From positions 4,259,617-4,319,616 of the forward strand of contig RPFO01000076.1 in assembly GCA_009746045.1 (NCBI GenBank): a stretch of 60,000 nt of DNA, written 5' to 3'. The notes beneath the pieces are model-generated. The model was not told where the DNA came from. It worked only from the letters and a program-made list of their open reading frames with translations, and did no database searches. Every line of letters begins with the position of its first letter. Positions within the stretch are counted from its first letter, which is position 1. The DNA comes from Mesostigma viride. Its lineage: Eukaryota > Streptophyta > Mesostigmatophyceae > Mesostigmatales > Mesostigmataceae. Shown here one piece after another: positions 49,781 to 60,000 of this stretch. The translations under genes and the position numbers were made by a program.

Positions 49781-50097
49781 AAGTCTACGTAAGCAACTCA
49801 TTGCGAAGTTTTACAATATGTACATTGCTACAAAGGGACAACTTGCGCAACCGCGCAGTGGACCGAGCTCGCGAACTACGTCTTGCGGAGTTCTAGCTCC
49901 AGATTGACTGCTACCCCTGCACGGGAGCGCGATGCGCGCGGGGATGAGTGACCTCACCAACCCCGCAGACAGCAGGGAAAAATCGCTTACAGGCGGTGGA
50001 GCAGAGGAAAATCCACGTGTGAGCTTCCTGCGCGTTTGTAACGGGATTTCCCCAACAGAAAGTTTGGTCCAACAGCCCAAAAGTTTGCGACGGTTAT

Positions 50098-50616
50098 TGT
50101 TTGGGAATTAATTAATTATTCCCAGTGGCCACATGCCTGAATTATTTCTATTTTGGGCAGGTGGGTCTTTTGTGTGTTGTTTGTGATTTCTTGGAGTGTG
50201 TTTTATTAGCTACGTGCTGATATTTTTGCTGACTTTTTTGAATCAGTACTTAGCAAGATATTAATCTATGTTGTGTGTGTTTTTTGTTATAGTGTACGGT
50301 TCTCAACTAGTATGACAGCAACTATGTCACTACGTTACATGGACAGTGATTCTTGATTCTTTATTCCATGGACAGGTGTCACTTTACTGGATGAGATTCC
50401 ATGCATTATATCAGGGTTGATTTTACAGATGACATCTGGCAATCATACAAACAATATTCTAGAATCTGGCGATGGTTCTTTGGTTGACTGCCATCTGGCA
50501 GTACCTCTTTTCTGCCTATAAAAATACGATGTGGGCCATACCTAAAGAATCGTCTCTCATGCCATGTCTCTCGTAATAAATTCATCAATAAACGACATTC
50601 AACTCATTCATGTACA
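50098..50616 (+). repeat. 5' LTR of the gag-only element
   Basis: 519 bp, TGTTTGGGAATT … TCATGTACA. TATAAAAA at 50517-50524 is a good TATA box; AATAAA motifs follow at 50573-50592. Confidence 0.9.
50517..50524 (+). promoter_or_regulatory. TATA box of the gag-only element
   Basis: TATAAAAA about 100 bp before the LTR end; repeated at 52726-52733 in the 3' LTR. Confidence 0.6.
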
Positions 50617-50632
50617 TGGTATCGGGAGGATG
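50617..50632 (+). other. PBS of the gag-only element
   Basis: TGGTATCGGGAGGATG directly after the LTR; initiator-Met tRNA type. Confidence 0.75.
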
Positions 50633-50652
50633 TTCGATCACCGTTTCTCCTC

Positions 50653-51036
50653 ATGGCAGATTCTCCTACTTTTGCAAACGACGATGATTTTTTGCCTGAT
50701 GACGATTTTGTCAATCGTCCTTGGGACTTTGACGTACTTGACGATCTCGAAGACTTTTTCGGACAGCCGGAACAAGGCGTCATTGTCGCCGAAGAACCTG
50801 TGATTGCGTATCCCGTTGGCTACGAGCAATTCGAGAAACCAGGACTTTATCCTGAGAGTTCTCTGAGGTCTGTTTACGTTCCTCCTGCCAAAATCATTAT
50901 CCGGTGGCAAGGAGCTGTATTTCAATTCGAATCGTCAAGCTTATCGGAAATCGAGAGTCTCTTGAAAGCCTACCTGGCGTCTAAAATTTTATCCGTCGTA
51001 AATGGCGAACGCACTCAAGGAGACGGCCCTCATTAG
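50653..51036 (+). CDS. Small ORF before gag in the gag-only element
   Basis: 127 codons from ATG (MADSPTFANDDDFLPDDDF): a very acidic first half, then YVPPAKIIIRWQGAVFQFES and a helical end. Overlaps gag by 35 bases in another frame. Not recognised. The position parallels ORF1 of Gypsy-1, but I see no sequence similarity. Confidence 0.5.
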   Translation: MADSPTFANDDDFLPDDDFVNRPWDFDVLDDLEDFFGQPEQGVIVAEEPVIAYPVGYEQFEKPGLYPESSLRSVYVPPAKIIIRWQGAVFQFESSSLSEIESLLKAYLASKILSVVNGERTQGDGPH

Positions 51037-51843
51037 TGCCGTCAGCGGAATTCCTATTTTCAACGGTACCAGACTGGCCGACTACCCTGCTTTTAAAATT
51101 CGCTTCAAATCTGTCGCGGGAGCATTCACCATGCTCAGTGTGCTGCACGGTGACGACGTCAACGACCGACAAGACCGCATTCTTTTTGCTGCACTTTGTT
51201 CGCGCCTGGACGGTCAGGCGCTTACCGTTGCTGATCAAGCTGAGCCTCGTCATGGCAGCGTGGCGTTCAAGCTCGTGGATGCCGTGTACGACCAGCCACG
51301 GCATACCCGGTCTCACAAGCAGGAGCTCCGTCGTCAGCTACACCGCTGCGAGCTGGCTGATGACGGCGACATGGGCCTGTACTTGACGGAACATGAACTA
51401 CGCTACCGCGAGTACTTAAAGCTGGGGGGACGCTCCCTGAGACTGAATTCGTCCAGAATCTGCTGGATGGCCTCCCGGCCAAATATCGTCCACTTGTCGC
51501 TGCAGTTTTTGTGCGTGATGACATGTCTCTCACTGACGCACGCGTCCTCCTCCTCCAAGCCGCTGACCAGCTCAAGGACCGCCCAGCCGGTTCGACTGCG
51601 CCCGCCGGCTCGGCTGCGCCTTCTCGCGACGAAGGCCAGCTCCCACCGGGCCAAGCATTTGCAACTCGCCCGGTGTGCAGCCATTGCAAGCGCCCTGGCC
51701 ACCGTGTCGAGCGCTGCTGGACCAAGTATCCGGAGCGTCGCAACCAGCCCAACGGCGGCGCCGTGCATTTTACGGAGTCCAACCCTCTCATGGGCACCTC
51801 GACAATGGAGGCACCGGAAATGCCGTCCACATTTGCATTTTAA
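51002..51843 (+). pseudogene. Gag of the gag-only element, one frameshift
   Basis: ATG 51002 (MANALKETALISAVSGIPIF). UBN2-type Gag: FNGTRLADYPAFKIRFKSVA … LYLTEHELRYREYLKLGG. At the G6 run near 51425 the frame must shift to read TLPETEFVQNLLDGLPAKYR and DDMSLTDARVLLLQAADQL. CSHCKRPGHRVERC (about 51678-51719) is the zinc knuckle. Stop at 51843. The open frame to 52039 after the shift point is out of phase. Confidence 0.78.
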
Positions 51844-52306
51844 ATTTTCCAGCCGGTTCTCCATTTTTTCGTCGGTTATTGCTGAACCGTCAAAAAGCAT
51901 CTCTTCGGGTTTTGTTGCTAAGCCCTATGTCAAAAAGCACACTTTTCAGCGTTGTCCCGTCGTGACCCGCTGCATATTGTGGCCCCGTCGTGGCCACCTC
52001 GGCGTAGGTAGTCTACGTAGTGCACTAGTCCCGTCGTGACTAGTCTTTTTTGGTTCGTGGTCAGCCAAAAACCACTTTGTACCGGTATGCTTCTGCCTTA
52101 AAGCCTATTGCCCGCTCACTACGGGGCATGTGTTTGAGGGGGGTGGCCCGTAGCAATCACCTGCCCTAGTCCTAGTTGTAAAGGTCCTTAGCCCTGAGTG
52201 CAATGACCGCTAGGAAATGGTTACTAGTTTGATAGGTGAATATAAACTGGGACATAGTACTAGCACTACTAGAGTGTTCCCCTCTTTAGGCAGTTGCCAA
52301 GGGGGG
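51844..52306 (+). other. 3' untranslated region of the gag-only element
   Basis: No coding frame; short direct repeats of CCCGTCGTG(A/G)C near 51955-52040. AAGGGGGGTG at 52297-52306 is the polypurine tract. Confidence 0.55.
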
Positions 52307-52832
52307 TGTTTGGGAATTAATTAATTATTCCCAGTGGCCACATGCCTGAATTATTTCTATTTTGGGCAGGTGGGTCTTTTGTGTGTTGTTTGTGATTTCT
52401 TGGAGTGTGTTTTATTAGCTACGTGCTGATATTTTTACTGACTTTTTTGAATCAGTACTTAGCAAGATATTAATCTATGTTGTGTGTGTTTTTTGTTATA
52501 GTGTACGGTTCTCAACTAGTATGACAGCAACTATGTCACTACGTTACATGGACAGTGATTCTTGATTCTTTATTCCATGGACAGGTGTCACTTTACTGGA
52601 TGAGATTCCATGCATTATATCAGGGTTGATTTTACAGATGACATCTGGCAATCATACAAACAATATTCTAGAATCTGGCGATGGTTCTTTGGTTGACTGC
52701 CATCTGGCAGTACCTCTTTTCTGCCTATAAAAATACGATGTGAGCCATACCTAAAGAATCGTCTCTCATGCCATGTCTCTCGTAATAAATTCATCAATAA
52801 ACGACATTCAACTCATTCATGTACTTTAAACA
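52307..52832 (+). repeat. 3' LTR of the gag-only element
   Basis: Matches the 5' LTR except for single-base changes and a 7-base insertion (CTTTAAA) next to the terminal CA. GTTAT follows. Confidence 0.88.
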
Positions 52833-52837
52833 GTTAT

Positions 52838-53141
52838 ATCTGGAGCTCGCGAACACAGGAAATCGCAGAGTTTTCTAGTAGGAGCCATCTGGGCATACGG
52901 ACCTCTGCCAAATGGCTCATCTGGATGTAACGCTTCAGAAACCTCAAAAATGGGCGCGCCGTGGTTTGACCTTTTCGTGATTGGTCGCAACGAAATTTCG
53001 CGCAGCTGATTCGTCAAGCGGACTGTAAGTCGCGCCGCTGAGTGGCTGGAGCCGAAAGCCGTTCGAAAGAGTGTTAGCTAAAATTGTGCCAGGGCTGCGT
53101 TTTACAAATTTTAGTATATATGTTGAAATCCGTCAATCCAT
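52838..53141. other. Unassigned flank of the gag-only element
   Basis: No frame or repeat that I can support. Confidence 0.4.
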
Positions 53142-53257
53142 CCATACATACATACATACATACATACATACATACATACATACATACATACATACATACA
53201 TACATACATACATACATACATACATACATACATACATACATACATACATACATACAT
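53142..53257. repeat. (CATA)n microsatellite
   Basis: About 29 uninterrupted CATA units flanked by CAATCCATC on the left and CCACCGAATTTG on the right. A shorter copy with the same flanks is at 53483-53518. Confidence 0.95.
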
Positions 53258-53363
53258 CCACCGAATTTGTCCCTAATTTGCAAGCAGAAGGGTGAGGTTC
53301 TTCCGAAAATTGGCTCCGCCGTAGAGTTTCAACGGGCAAGTTGCAAACACGCACGTTACTTGA

Positions 53364-53460
53364 TCAGGCGGAGCCAATTTTCGGAAGAACCGTTAGGTTC
53401 GCCAGAATTGGCGAAGCTTATAAGGCCGTACACGTGAGAAAACATAGGAATAGGGGATGA
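53364..53460 (+). repeat. Repeat R, copy 2
   Basis: 97 bp, same as 48924-49017. It sits between the two microsatellite units. Confidence 0.85.
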
Positions 53461-53517
53461 AAATCCGTCAATCCATCCATCCATACATACATACATACAT
53501 ACATACATACATACATC

Positions 53518-53733
53518 CACCGAATTTGTCCCTGATTTGCAAGCAGAAGGGTGAGGTTCTTCCGAAAATTGGCTCCGCCGTAGAGTTTCAACGGGCAAGT
53601 TGCAAACACGCACGTTACTTGATATCAAGTAACGTGTTTGCAACTTGCCCGTTGAAAGTTGAAACTCTACGGCGGAGCCAATTTTCGGAAGAGCCTCACC
53701 CTTATGCTTGCAAATTCGGGACAAATTCGGTGG
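53518..53733. repeat. Imperfect fold-back of about 107-bp arms
   Basis: CCACCGAATTTGTCCC … GTTACTTGAT is followed directly by its reverse complement, with an 8-base duplication (GTTGAAA) in the right arm. The left arm also occurs after the first microsatellite (53258-53363), so the fold-back includes a duplicated unit. Confidence 0.8.
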
Positions 53734-54276
53734 ATGGATGAGGAGGCGTCATGTTGGCGCATCCAGCCAAAACAGCACACTCACTCGTGTGTCCGGCGCG
53801 GCACCTCCAAACGTGGAGCTAGCTCCAAAAACGTGTCCGGCGGCAGAATTTTTGCGACGGAGTGTACTCCAGTAGAAAATTTTAGGGCGGCGCGAAGAAA
53901 AATTTTGTGGAGTCAACTCCTTCTGGCGGTCCGGCGCCTGGTTTTAGGAAAGGAGTGCGCTAGTGCGCTCTCATGGTGATCCCGCTAGCTCGGTCAGGCG
54001 TTTGATTTTAAAGTGCAGGTGTCCGCTTCGGCCCTCATGCTGTGCTGAAAATTGAGCGCCTTAACTTCAACAATTGTTGATTATCCGATTTGTGACCGGC
54101 ATTTTAAACATGGGTTACCAGTCAAGATTGGACTGCCGTACCAGAACGACCACCTCATTGTGAGCAGAACGTATTTCAGGCTTCAGGAGGCTTCCGGAAT
54201 CGTCATTTGCTGGTGACGTCTTGCAAATCCCTCGCGCCGGCTGATACCTTCGACCGCCCTGAAACCGGAGCCTTGC

Positions 54277-54511
54277 ATGTACAACATGATGAAGACCAGT
54301 GAACTAGACGGCACGCAGCACATGGAAAGTGAAAACTCTGCGCTGGGAACGGCTTGCCAAACAGCCATGCCAGCTTTGCCCGTTCAGCCTTGTGTTTCAC
54401 AGAAAACTGCTGTCGCCTCCAACTCCAGTGGTCTCTTACAGCCCGAAGAAAAGGTCTTGATGAAAGCCGATGTCACCCTCAAAGGGCTGGCATATTTTGA
54501 CAACCACGGGG
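54277..54511 (+). CDS. Putative host exon cut by a Gypsy LTR
   Basis: ATG at 54277 opens a frame (MYNMMKTSELDGTQHMESEN … EKVLMKADVTLKGLAYFDNH) that runs into the LTR starting at 54512. No repeat similarity elsewhere in the window and no family recognised. The upstream 53740-54276 holds nothing identifiable. Could be chance. Confidence 0.3.
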
Positions 54512-55091
54512 TGTTACGTCCCAGCCCAGACACACCTACGAGCTACGTAGCGAAAGACCCTCCTTGCCGGAATTAGGAATAATTCAAGGTAGCATAATGT
54601 AGGTTGCGCTTCACGACGTGAGTCGTGAGATATCTGGCATCACGGCGTGATACCAAGCTATTTTGTACACACTTATAATGGCTAGCAAGACCAATTACAA
54701 ATGGATAATTGCACCGGGCTCAATGTGTAGGCGTATTCGCACTTATCATTCATCAAACCAAGAGGACGAGACTCTCGTCCTCGGACTAATTTAACCTAGG
54801 TTGGTTGCGGCGCAGATACACACCAAATCCTACTGGACAATCCAAGTCACTCATTCCGCGTAGGATCCGGGCCGACATCGACCTCCAACTACAGGATCCA
54901 CGCCTAGAACTATAGACAGACCCAGAACTGGCGCGGCGCCACGGCACCGGCCCCTAAAAGGTCAACCTAGGACCAAAATAACTAGTCCGATTCACACAAT
55001 AGTCAATATTCATAAAACCCAGTACAACGGCCACAAGACCTTAGTAATTTATTCCATTGTTACGTCCGACTAAAAGGGCCGGGACGTAACA
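54512..55091 (-). repeat. 3' LTR of Gypsy-2
   Basis: 580 bp, TGTTACGTCCCAGCC … GGGCCGGGACGTAACA, so its two ends are nearly mirror images. The minus strand has GTGGGGGGGGAGGAG directly upstream (55092-55106), the same polypurine tract style as Gypsy-1. Similar to 1881-2545. Confidence 0.82.
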
Positions 55092-55106
55092 CTCCTCCCC
55101 CCCCAC

Positions 55107-55454
55107 GGGGGTCGGTAGTCCCTACCGTACAAAGATAGGATAAGGAAGCAAAACAATACTACTATAAGAGTACTATGTCCCGACCTCGGTTCACCCGCAG
55201 GTCAGTAATACCAGTTCCTCTAGAGGTTGATACACGTGACCAACCCTGACGTAGTAGCCAGAACTCTGTGGACTGGATCATTCCGCTATCCGTCCCAAAA
55301 ACTGAAATATCCACTCTAGCGTCCGCCGCTGGTGGGCCGCCGTTGCTGCTGGGCCTCAAGGAGAGCCCGTCGCCCCACGGGGGTCATTTGACGGATCATC
55401 ACCCCGGGGTTCGCACATAGATCCCACTCGAAGGCCATCTGATAGGGAGACATC
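55107..55454 (-). other. 3' UTR of Gypsy-2
   Basis: Non-coding, about 350 bp, between ORF3 and the polypurine tract. Confidence 0.5.
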
Positions 55455-56994
55455 TTATGCCGACCCATCCTGGATAGCTCCACCCACGTACCCCGGGGCC
55501 ACATGGACACTGAGGAACCCAACAAGGTACTGGGGGTGGGTAAATAGAAGAGTCAGCGCCGACCGATCCACCACCCCACAGCGGTGCTCGCGAACAAACT
55601 GCACCCCCATCATAAAAACCTCTGTGCGCACGTGATCATCGTTGATAGTCACCCTCGGAGCCCCTACAATATCAGGCACCACCCGTCCCAGGAAGGCACG
55701 CCCTTCCGTTGGGGCCACCTTTGCCGGCGTCACCACGTGCCCCACTCCATCCACCTGATATCTCCAGTCCCACCAATCTTCGGAACCGAACCGCACAGTG
55801 TGCCCCACCACCTGGGGAAAACGAAGATCGTCGGGTTGCGGTAGGGGCAGTGGAGCCTGTGGGAAGAAGGTGATTTCTAGTTGTTCCCAGTAGGCACCGC
55901 GGTCTACCGCGCACCAGGGACCCGCTTGAAACACCAAAGGAGCGGGCAGATGCATGCCAGGAGGGACCGGGAGAGACAGAGGTCCCTCGAGCACCACACA
56001 CAACTTCTCCGTACGAGGCCCCGGCCCACCGTGCCTTACTGCCCTTCCCGGAACCGCCCGTATGAAAACCCCCATTGACCACTCCTCGTGTGAAGACCCC
56101 GGAGCCCTGGAAGCTGCATCATAGCCCACGGAGGTGGCGGCGGACTGATCGCCCTGGCGCTCGAGCTGGTCCAACATACGCTGTATCAGACCCTGCCCTG
56201 ATTGCACCGCTGCCACGAGCGCCTCAATGGTTACCACGGGCTCCGCTGGCACCATGATGCCCGTCACGCTGGGTCCTTCTTCCGCGGCAATCCGTATGGT
56301 ATGTAGGCACGGTCCCTCCGCGGGACGGTGCGAGGGTCGATCCGACGTGGTGGGTCTGCTGGGTCCCTCCGCGGGACGTGACATCGACGATCCGGCTTGG
56401 GCAGGCCGGGGACGTGGCTCCAAGGAGACCAGGAAATTAGGCTCCGGTGGAACCACTTCCGACCGGGAACGAGGCTCCAGGGAGACATATGGAAGGTAGG
56501 CTCCCCTTGGCCCACATCTGGCGGAGTGCCCGCGGGGACCACATCAGAGGGCTCCTCTCCGGCCGGCCGTTCTGTCCTAGCCGCCGCGGTCTCCGTCGTA
56601 TCCGTTCGCGGTCGCCGGCTCTCTCGCTCTCGCTCCAACTCCAGCGCGGACCCCCACGTGCGCTCCCAGTGACGAGCATCCGGGCGACGAGGTGGTGGTG
56701 ACGCTCGGCGAGCGGTTCGTACCTCGGTCCCTGAGTCCGAGCGGGAACGCGAGCGCGAGGCCGCGGTGATGGCGAGCGACGACGTGCAGGTCGCTCCGGA
56801 GCACGTCGAGAAGCGGGTTGACTGCCCCCACCCCATCCGGTAGCCCTTGGAAGACTCTGCGTCTCACGCCCGGGAGGTCGCCCCCAGCCCGTCGCCGGCG
56901 GTGGCGCCTCATAACGCGGCACAGGAGTTAGAAAGAGCTCCCCAGCGTATGTGAGCTCTTGATCTTTCACAGCGCGTCTTAGCCAATGTTGCAA
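55455..56994 (-). pseudogene. Accessory ORF3 of Gypsy-2, frameshifted, 5' end cut by element 3
   Basis: The longest frame (56456-55455, 333 codons) has a Pro/Arg-rich start, a helix (VTIEALVAAVQSGQGLIQRM), and a C-terminal domain (WWDWRYQVDGVGHVVTP, EVFMMGVQFVREHRCGVVDR, FTHPQYLVGFLSVHVAPGYV). The last part matches the end of Gypsy-1 ORF3. Upstream Arg/Pro-rich pieces in two other frames (56994-56400) suggest indels. The frame starting ELTYAGELFLTPVP abuts the element 3 LTR at 56995. Confidence 0.62.
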
Positions 56995-57569
56995 GGCAGC
57001 AACCTTAAATCTGTTCACCAGGCCACGACCACAATGGGCACTTCCACGACCAAGGTGGCACCCACGGTTCGTGCTTTTCGAGATAGCTGGTCATCCCCCA
57101 TGACCAAGCTATATCCTTGCGTTGTTCCTCGTTCCCATCGGTGTGACGAGGCACGTGCAGGCGTGCAAGCAAATCCTCAACGTCCACTGGCATCAGTGCA
57201 GAGCCAGGACGAACTGGATTTGCCTAGACTCTGCAACCTAGGAAGTACAGGACCTGTCACAAGCCTGCAAGGCCTAGTATCCTTGCAGACCTGTGCCAGC
57301 TCCAGTATTCCACCAGTCACAGGCTGCTGCTCCTCTGATCTACGTGGACCACAGTCACGTGATAATCAGGCTAAGCCTGTGCAGGCACGGCCTGCCACGT
57401 GTCCTGTCCACTATGCCAGAGGACTGCACCCTAGTCGGCCACGGATGGCTAGGACTTCGGGACTTGATATCTTTCTCGTCCCTTGTCTGTTTCAGGCGGT
57501 CAGCACGGCGTTGGAAAGGTCTTTCCAAACTGCATCCACTTAGCATATTGGTTGCCCAAAATGCTAACT
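56995..57569 (-). repeat. 3' LTR of element 3
   Basis: 575 bp; minus-strand start AGTTAGCATTTTGGGC, end AAGGTTGCTGCC. Aligns with the solo LTR 20917-21501. It is inserted in Gypsy-2 ORF3. Confidence 0.75.
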
Positions 57570-57590
57570 CCAACCCTTTCTTCTTTTGGA
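57570..57590 (-). other. Polypurine tract of element 3
   Basis: The minus strand reads CCAAAAGAAGAAAGGGTTGG immediately before the LTR. Confidence 0.6.
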
Positions 57591-58580
57591 GCTGGACCAG
57601 CTTGAAACAAGCCTAACCTTGCTTGTGCCCACTCAGCCACAGACCGCTTGGTCCCTTGGGGTTGATCAGACCTGATAGGGCCCAGGGTCCTGCCTCCTTT
57701 TGGGAAACAACATATACGCCCTTGGACCAGGCTAGGTGTACTGGCCAGTGAATCAGAGGTCACCCCAGGTTATCCCCTGACCCCTTGGTCAGCTCCCAAC
57801 CTTTCCTTGGGAACTTGGTGTTAGATTAAAGTCAAGGCACATTACCTAGTCCAATGGCTGGGATTAAAGGATGCCAAGAACGTATTATTGTGAGTTCCTG
57901 ATCTTTCACAGTTATCACAGGCGCCCGTTCTTATGGCGCCCGCCTTGGCCAGCCTTTCCCTTTTATGCTCAAAGAGACTCAGGTAGCACCTACACAAATA
58001 CTGCCTTATTGGGGAGCCCATGTCTTCACTGGGTGTTAAGCCCAGGAATCACTCATGCCAGGCTGTGGCTCTGCTGGGGAATTGAACCCCACCCCAACCT
58101 CCAGGTTTATAGGTGACCTGGAACTTCACACAAGAGAAACATTACAACCATGAGAACAACATGAGAATGACATGACATGGTTATGTTTTATTCAAGCATA
58201 TATAACCCAGAATGTGGCTCCCTGGCAACCATGTTCCACATGGTCACACAACCAGGTTCTTTATTAGCAACAGGTTGGAAACAAGCACTAGAAAACATAT
58301 ATACAGCAACCTGTAAGAACCAGCATTCGGGTTGCCCTTGCATGGCCTAACTGTTTGAGGCCAAAGGCGTCGACTTAAGTCCTGGCGACTCTTCTGAACC
58401 CCATGGGGAGGGCCAGGCATGATTCTCAGCTGGTAGGAGTGACATTCCACACCAACTCCTGTCCAGGAGGGTGTACCTAACCCTGAAGGACCGGCTGTCA
58501 ACCAGTAAGCACCAGTCACCACTTGGTACTTTGGTCAAGCAGCCCACTGGGGACACCCAAGCTGAAGCAAGGCCTGGTCT
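57591..58580 (-). other. 3' UTR of element 3
   Basis: About 990 bp without coding frame. GGGGTTCAATTCCCC at 58076-58090 (minus) is a perfect T-arm-like hairpin. Confidence 0.55.
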
Positions 58581-60000
58581 CTATGGCCGCCCGTGTAAGG
58601 GGTCCATGAGCCCACGGAGCAGGGGGTACTGCCTCTCCGCCTTCTCCTCCAGCTTGGTGAGGGCATCTGCAGGGTTGTCCACACCAGGCACATGTTCAAT
58701 GTGAGCTAGGTAGGACATCTCCTTGAGCAACAAGTAGTCAAGGTCCCTGCTCCTGGCCAGCTGCCTGTGCACAAATTGCACCATGCCCATGCTATCAGTC
58801 CTCACCAGTGTGTGCAGCTGCAACCTACAGGAAGCCACTTGACATAGCTGGTAGAAGAGCTCCCTCAAGTAAAGAGCAGTATGCAGCCCTTCACAGATTG
58901 CCCTGCACTCAGCAATATCACTGCTGGGTGTAACCCTGTTCTGCAACCGACTGTACCAGGTAACAAGTGAGGTGTGATCTTGCTCCAGGGTAACTAATGC
59001 TGCTGCCCTGCCCCTGACCTCTGTGACCTTCCTATTATCCATAGAACTGTCCACATAGAGAACCATGTCAAGGGGCTTGTACAAATCCACAGGACCCAGT
59101 ATGAGAGGGGGAGACATCATGACAGCCTGCACCACACTCTCAGCACCCACCTCAACCAGCTGGGAATCAGTAAGTCGACTCAGAACCAGCAAGTCAGGGG
59201 CACATATACTTGCAAGCCATGCCAGCATGCCCCTGATGGTAGCACACCTAGCCTGCGTGATGGGCTCCTGCAATGCATCTACAATCTGCTGTGGGTAGTC
59301 CTTACCACCCTCCATCCTGATGAACCACGAGCCCTTGGCTTGGAACAACGTAGCCTGCATGCCACAGAAGACCATAGGCTCATTCTCCACCATGTGCTGT
59401 ATCTTACCCAGCTCAAACCGCTTCTGGATCTTAGCCAAGACAGCCTCAACCCAGTCTGGTGGACCTATGAGATGCAGGTCATCACCATGCAGTGAGGCAA
59501 AGACAGGAAGGCCATTGTGGGACCCTTGGAACAAACAGGGATCCACTGGAGACACAGAAAACCCACAAGTATTCTTCAAGAATTTCTCTAGGCTCTTTCT
59601 CCAGATAATGGGACTGGACCTGAGACCTTCCAACCCTTTCAGAATTCTCAGGTACCTGGCCTTTATCTCTGCTCTCCATACAGCAGGTACAGTCACAAAG
59701 AAAGGAGGGATATCTCTCCAAGTCTGCCTAGCCTGATCTTGGTCACCCTTGAGAAAAGCCCTCTTGAAATCAATCAGCACAGAGCTATAGGGCACACCCT
59801 TAACCAGAAAAGACAGAAATATACACAGCAGAATCCTCCACGTGTCATGCAGCATCCCTGGAGTATAGAGCTCCTCATCTAACAACTGGCCAGTGCCATG
59901 ATACTCGGTTACAACTGGTCTGACATGTGGCACCTGGACACCATCTACCTCCTTGAGCTTGAGGACAAACATCAATCTGAGCAGCTGGTGAACTTCTGGC
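58581..60000 (-). CDS. Element 3 RT - RNase H, runs off right edge
   Basis: The frame is open from the right edge (HQLLRLMFVLKLKEVDG) to the stop at 58581, at least 470 codons. RT: SSVLIDFKRAFLKGDQDQ, GLEGLRSSPIIW, VFASLHGDDLHLIG (HGDD at 59478-59489 plus scale). RNase H: LYVDSSMDNRK, AECRAICEG, VRTDSMGMVQF, then DNPADALTKLE. Clearly the lineage of elements 1 and 2, but well diverged from both, and the best evidence that HGDD is a fixed trait. Protease and integrase would lie beyond the edge. Confidence 0.86.
   Translation of the reverse strand, partial: PEVHQLLRLMFVLKLKEVDGVQVPHVRPVVTEYHGTGQLLDEELYTPGMLHDTWRILLCIFLSFLVKGVPYSSVLIDFKRAFLKGDQDQARQTWRDIPPFFVTVPAVWRAEIKARYLRILKGLEGLRSSPIIWRKSLEKFLKNTCGFSVSPVDPCLFQGSHNGLPVFASLHGDDLHLIGPPDWVEAVLAKIQKRFELGKIQHMVENEPMVFCGMQATLFQAKGSWFIRMEGGKDYPQQIVDALQEPITQARCATIRGMLAWLASICAPDLLVLSRLTDSQLVEVGAESVVQAVMMSPPLILGPVDLYKPLDMVLYVDSSMDNRKVTEVRGRAAALVTLEQDHTSLVTWYSRLQNRVTPSSDIAECRAICEGLHTALYLRELFYQLCQVASCRLQLHTLVRTDSMGMVQFVHRQLARSRDLDYLLLKEMSYLAHIEHVPGVDNPADALTKLEEKAERQYPLLRGLMDPLHGRP

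Larger units (their letters stand above)
50098..52832 (+). mobile_element. Gag-only Copia-like LTR element (TR-GAG type)
   Basis: LTRs 50098-50616 and 52307-52832, GTTAT on both sides (50093-50097, 52833-52837), initiator-Met type PBS, gag with a zinc knuckle, and a polypurine tract, but only 1.7 kb of interior and no pol. It must borrow pol from a relative, plausibly one like the left-edge Copia, which has the same PBS type. Confidence 0.85.

Noticed and set aside
51430-52039. C-terminal 200 residues of the 345-codon frame at 51002
   Set aside because: The conserved Gag continues in the other frame (zinc knuckle at 51678-51719); this tail is out of phase.
53142-53257. CRISPR-like array
   Set aside because: Tetranucleotide microsatellite without spacers; the window is eukaryotic.
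53071-53437. Frames encoding (IHTY)n or (CMYV)n repeats
   Set aside because: Direct translations of the CATA microsatellite.
58076-58090. Perfect T-arm-like hairpin GGGGTTCAATTCCCC in the element 3 3' UTR
   Set aside because: No A box, acceptor or anticodon arm could be placed around it; not a tRNA gene.

Overview
The window is a piece of a eukaryotic genome built almost entirely of transposable elements nested in one another. A plant-lineage or algal host is my best guess. The reasons are plant-style initiator-Met primer sites after two Copia-type LTRs, chromodomain and PHD-finger integrases, RTE-like LINEs and one membrane-anchored sulfotransferase. The sequence does not fix the species. 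The only convincing host gene is that sulfotransferase (46590-47561, minus). A short putative exon (54277-54511) is a weak second.

Layout: 1-1880 is the 5' end of a minus-strand Copia element inserted into a Gypsy-type LTR (1881-2545). 2755-3918 is a LINE ORF1-like frame that was broken twice: by a 779-bp composite of perfect palindromes carrying tRNA-like pieces (3919-4697, target duplication GCGTC), and by a large LTR element ('element 2', minus, LTRs 4746-5122 and 38100-38479, target duplication GTGGT). Element 2 was itself split by a complete young element of the same lineage ('element 1', plus, 6229-12382, duplication CCCCT) and by a chromodomain Gypsy element ('Gypsy-1', plus, 12585-25680, duplication CCAGG). 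Gypsy-1 carries a TTAA-flanked DNA element inside its gag zinc knuckle (15644-17361) and a solo LTR inside its integrase (20917-21501). A later tandem duplication of about 5.1 kb (24063-29180 and 29181-34290) copied the Gypsy-1/element 2 boundary.

38680-45474 is an RTE-like LINE (minus, 12-bp target duplication). It is interrupted by a 3660-bp TTAG-flanked element holding an integrase-PHD fragment. LINE 3' fragments fill 45487-46500. After the sulfotransferase come a MITE inside a tRNA-like SINE (49050-49780), a gag-only LTR element (50098-52832), microsatellite and fold-back repeats (53140-53735), the 3' end of a second Gypsy element (54512-56994, minus), and the 3' part of a third element of the element 1/2 lineage (56995-60000, minus), which runs off the right edge.

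The most novel material is the lineage of elements 1, 2 and 3. Their LTRs begin AGTT, and in elements 1 and 2 end AACT. In elements 1 and 2 the domain order reads Gag-integrase-protease-RT-RNase H, and the protease has DTQA in place of DTGA. All three have HGDD in place of the Copia YVDD polymerase motif. Second is a conserved accessory ORF between pol and the 3' LTR of the two Gypsy elements. Third is a Gypsy ORF1 with an RNase H1/caulimovirus-P6-type hybrid-binding domain.
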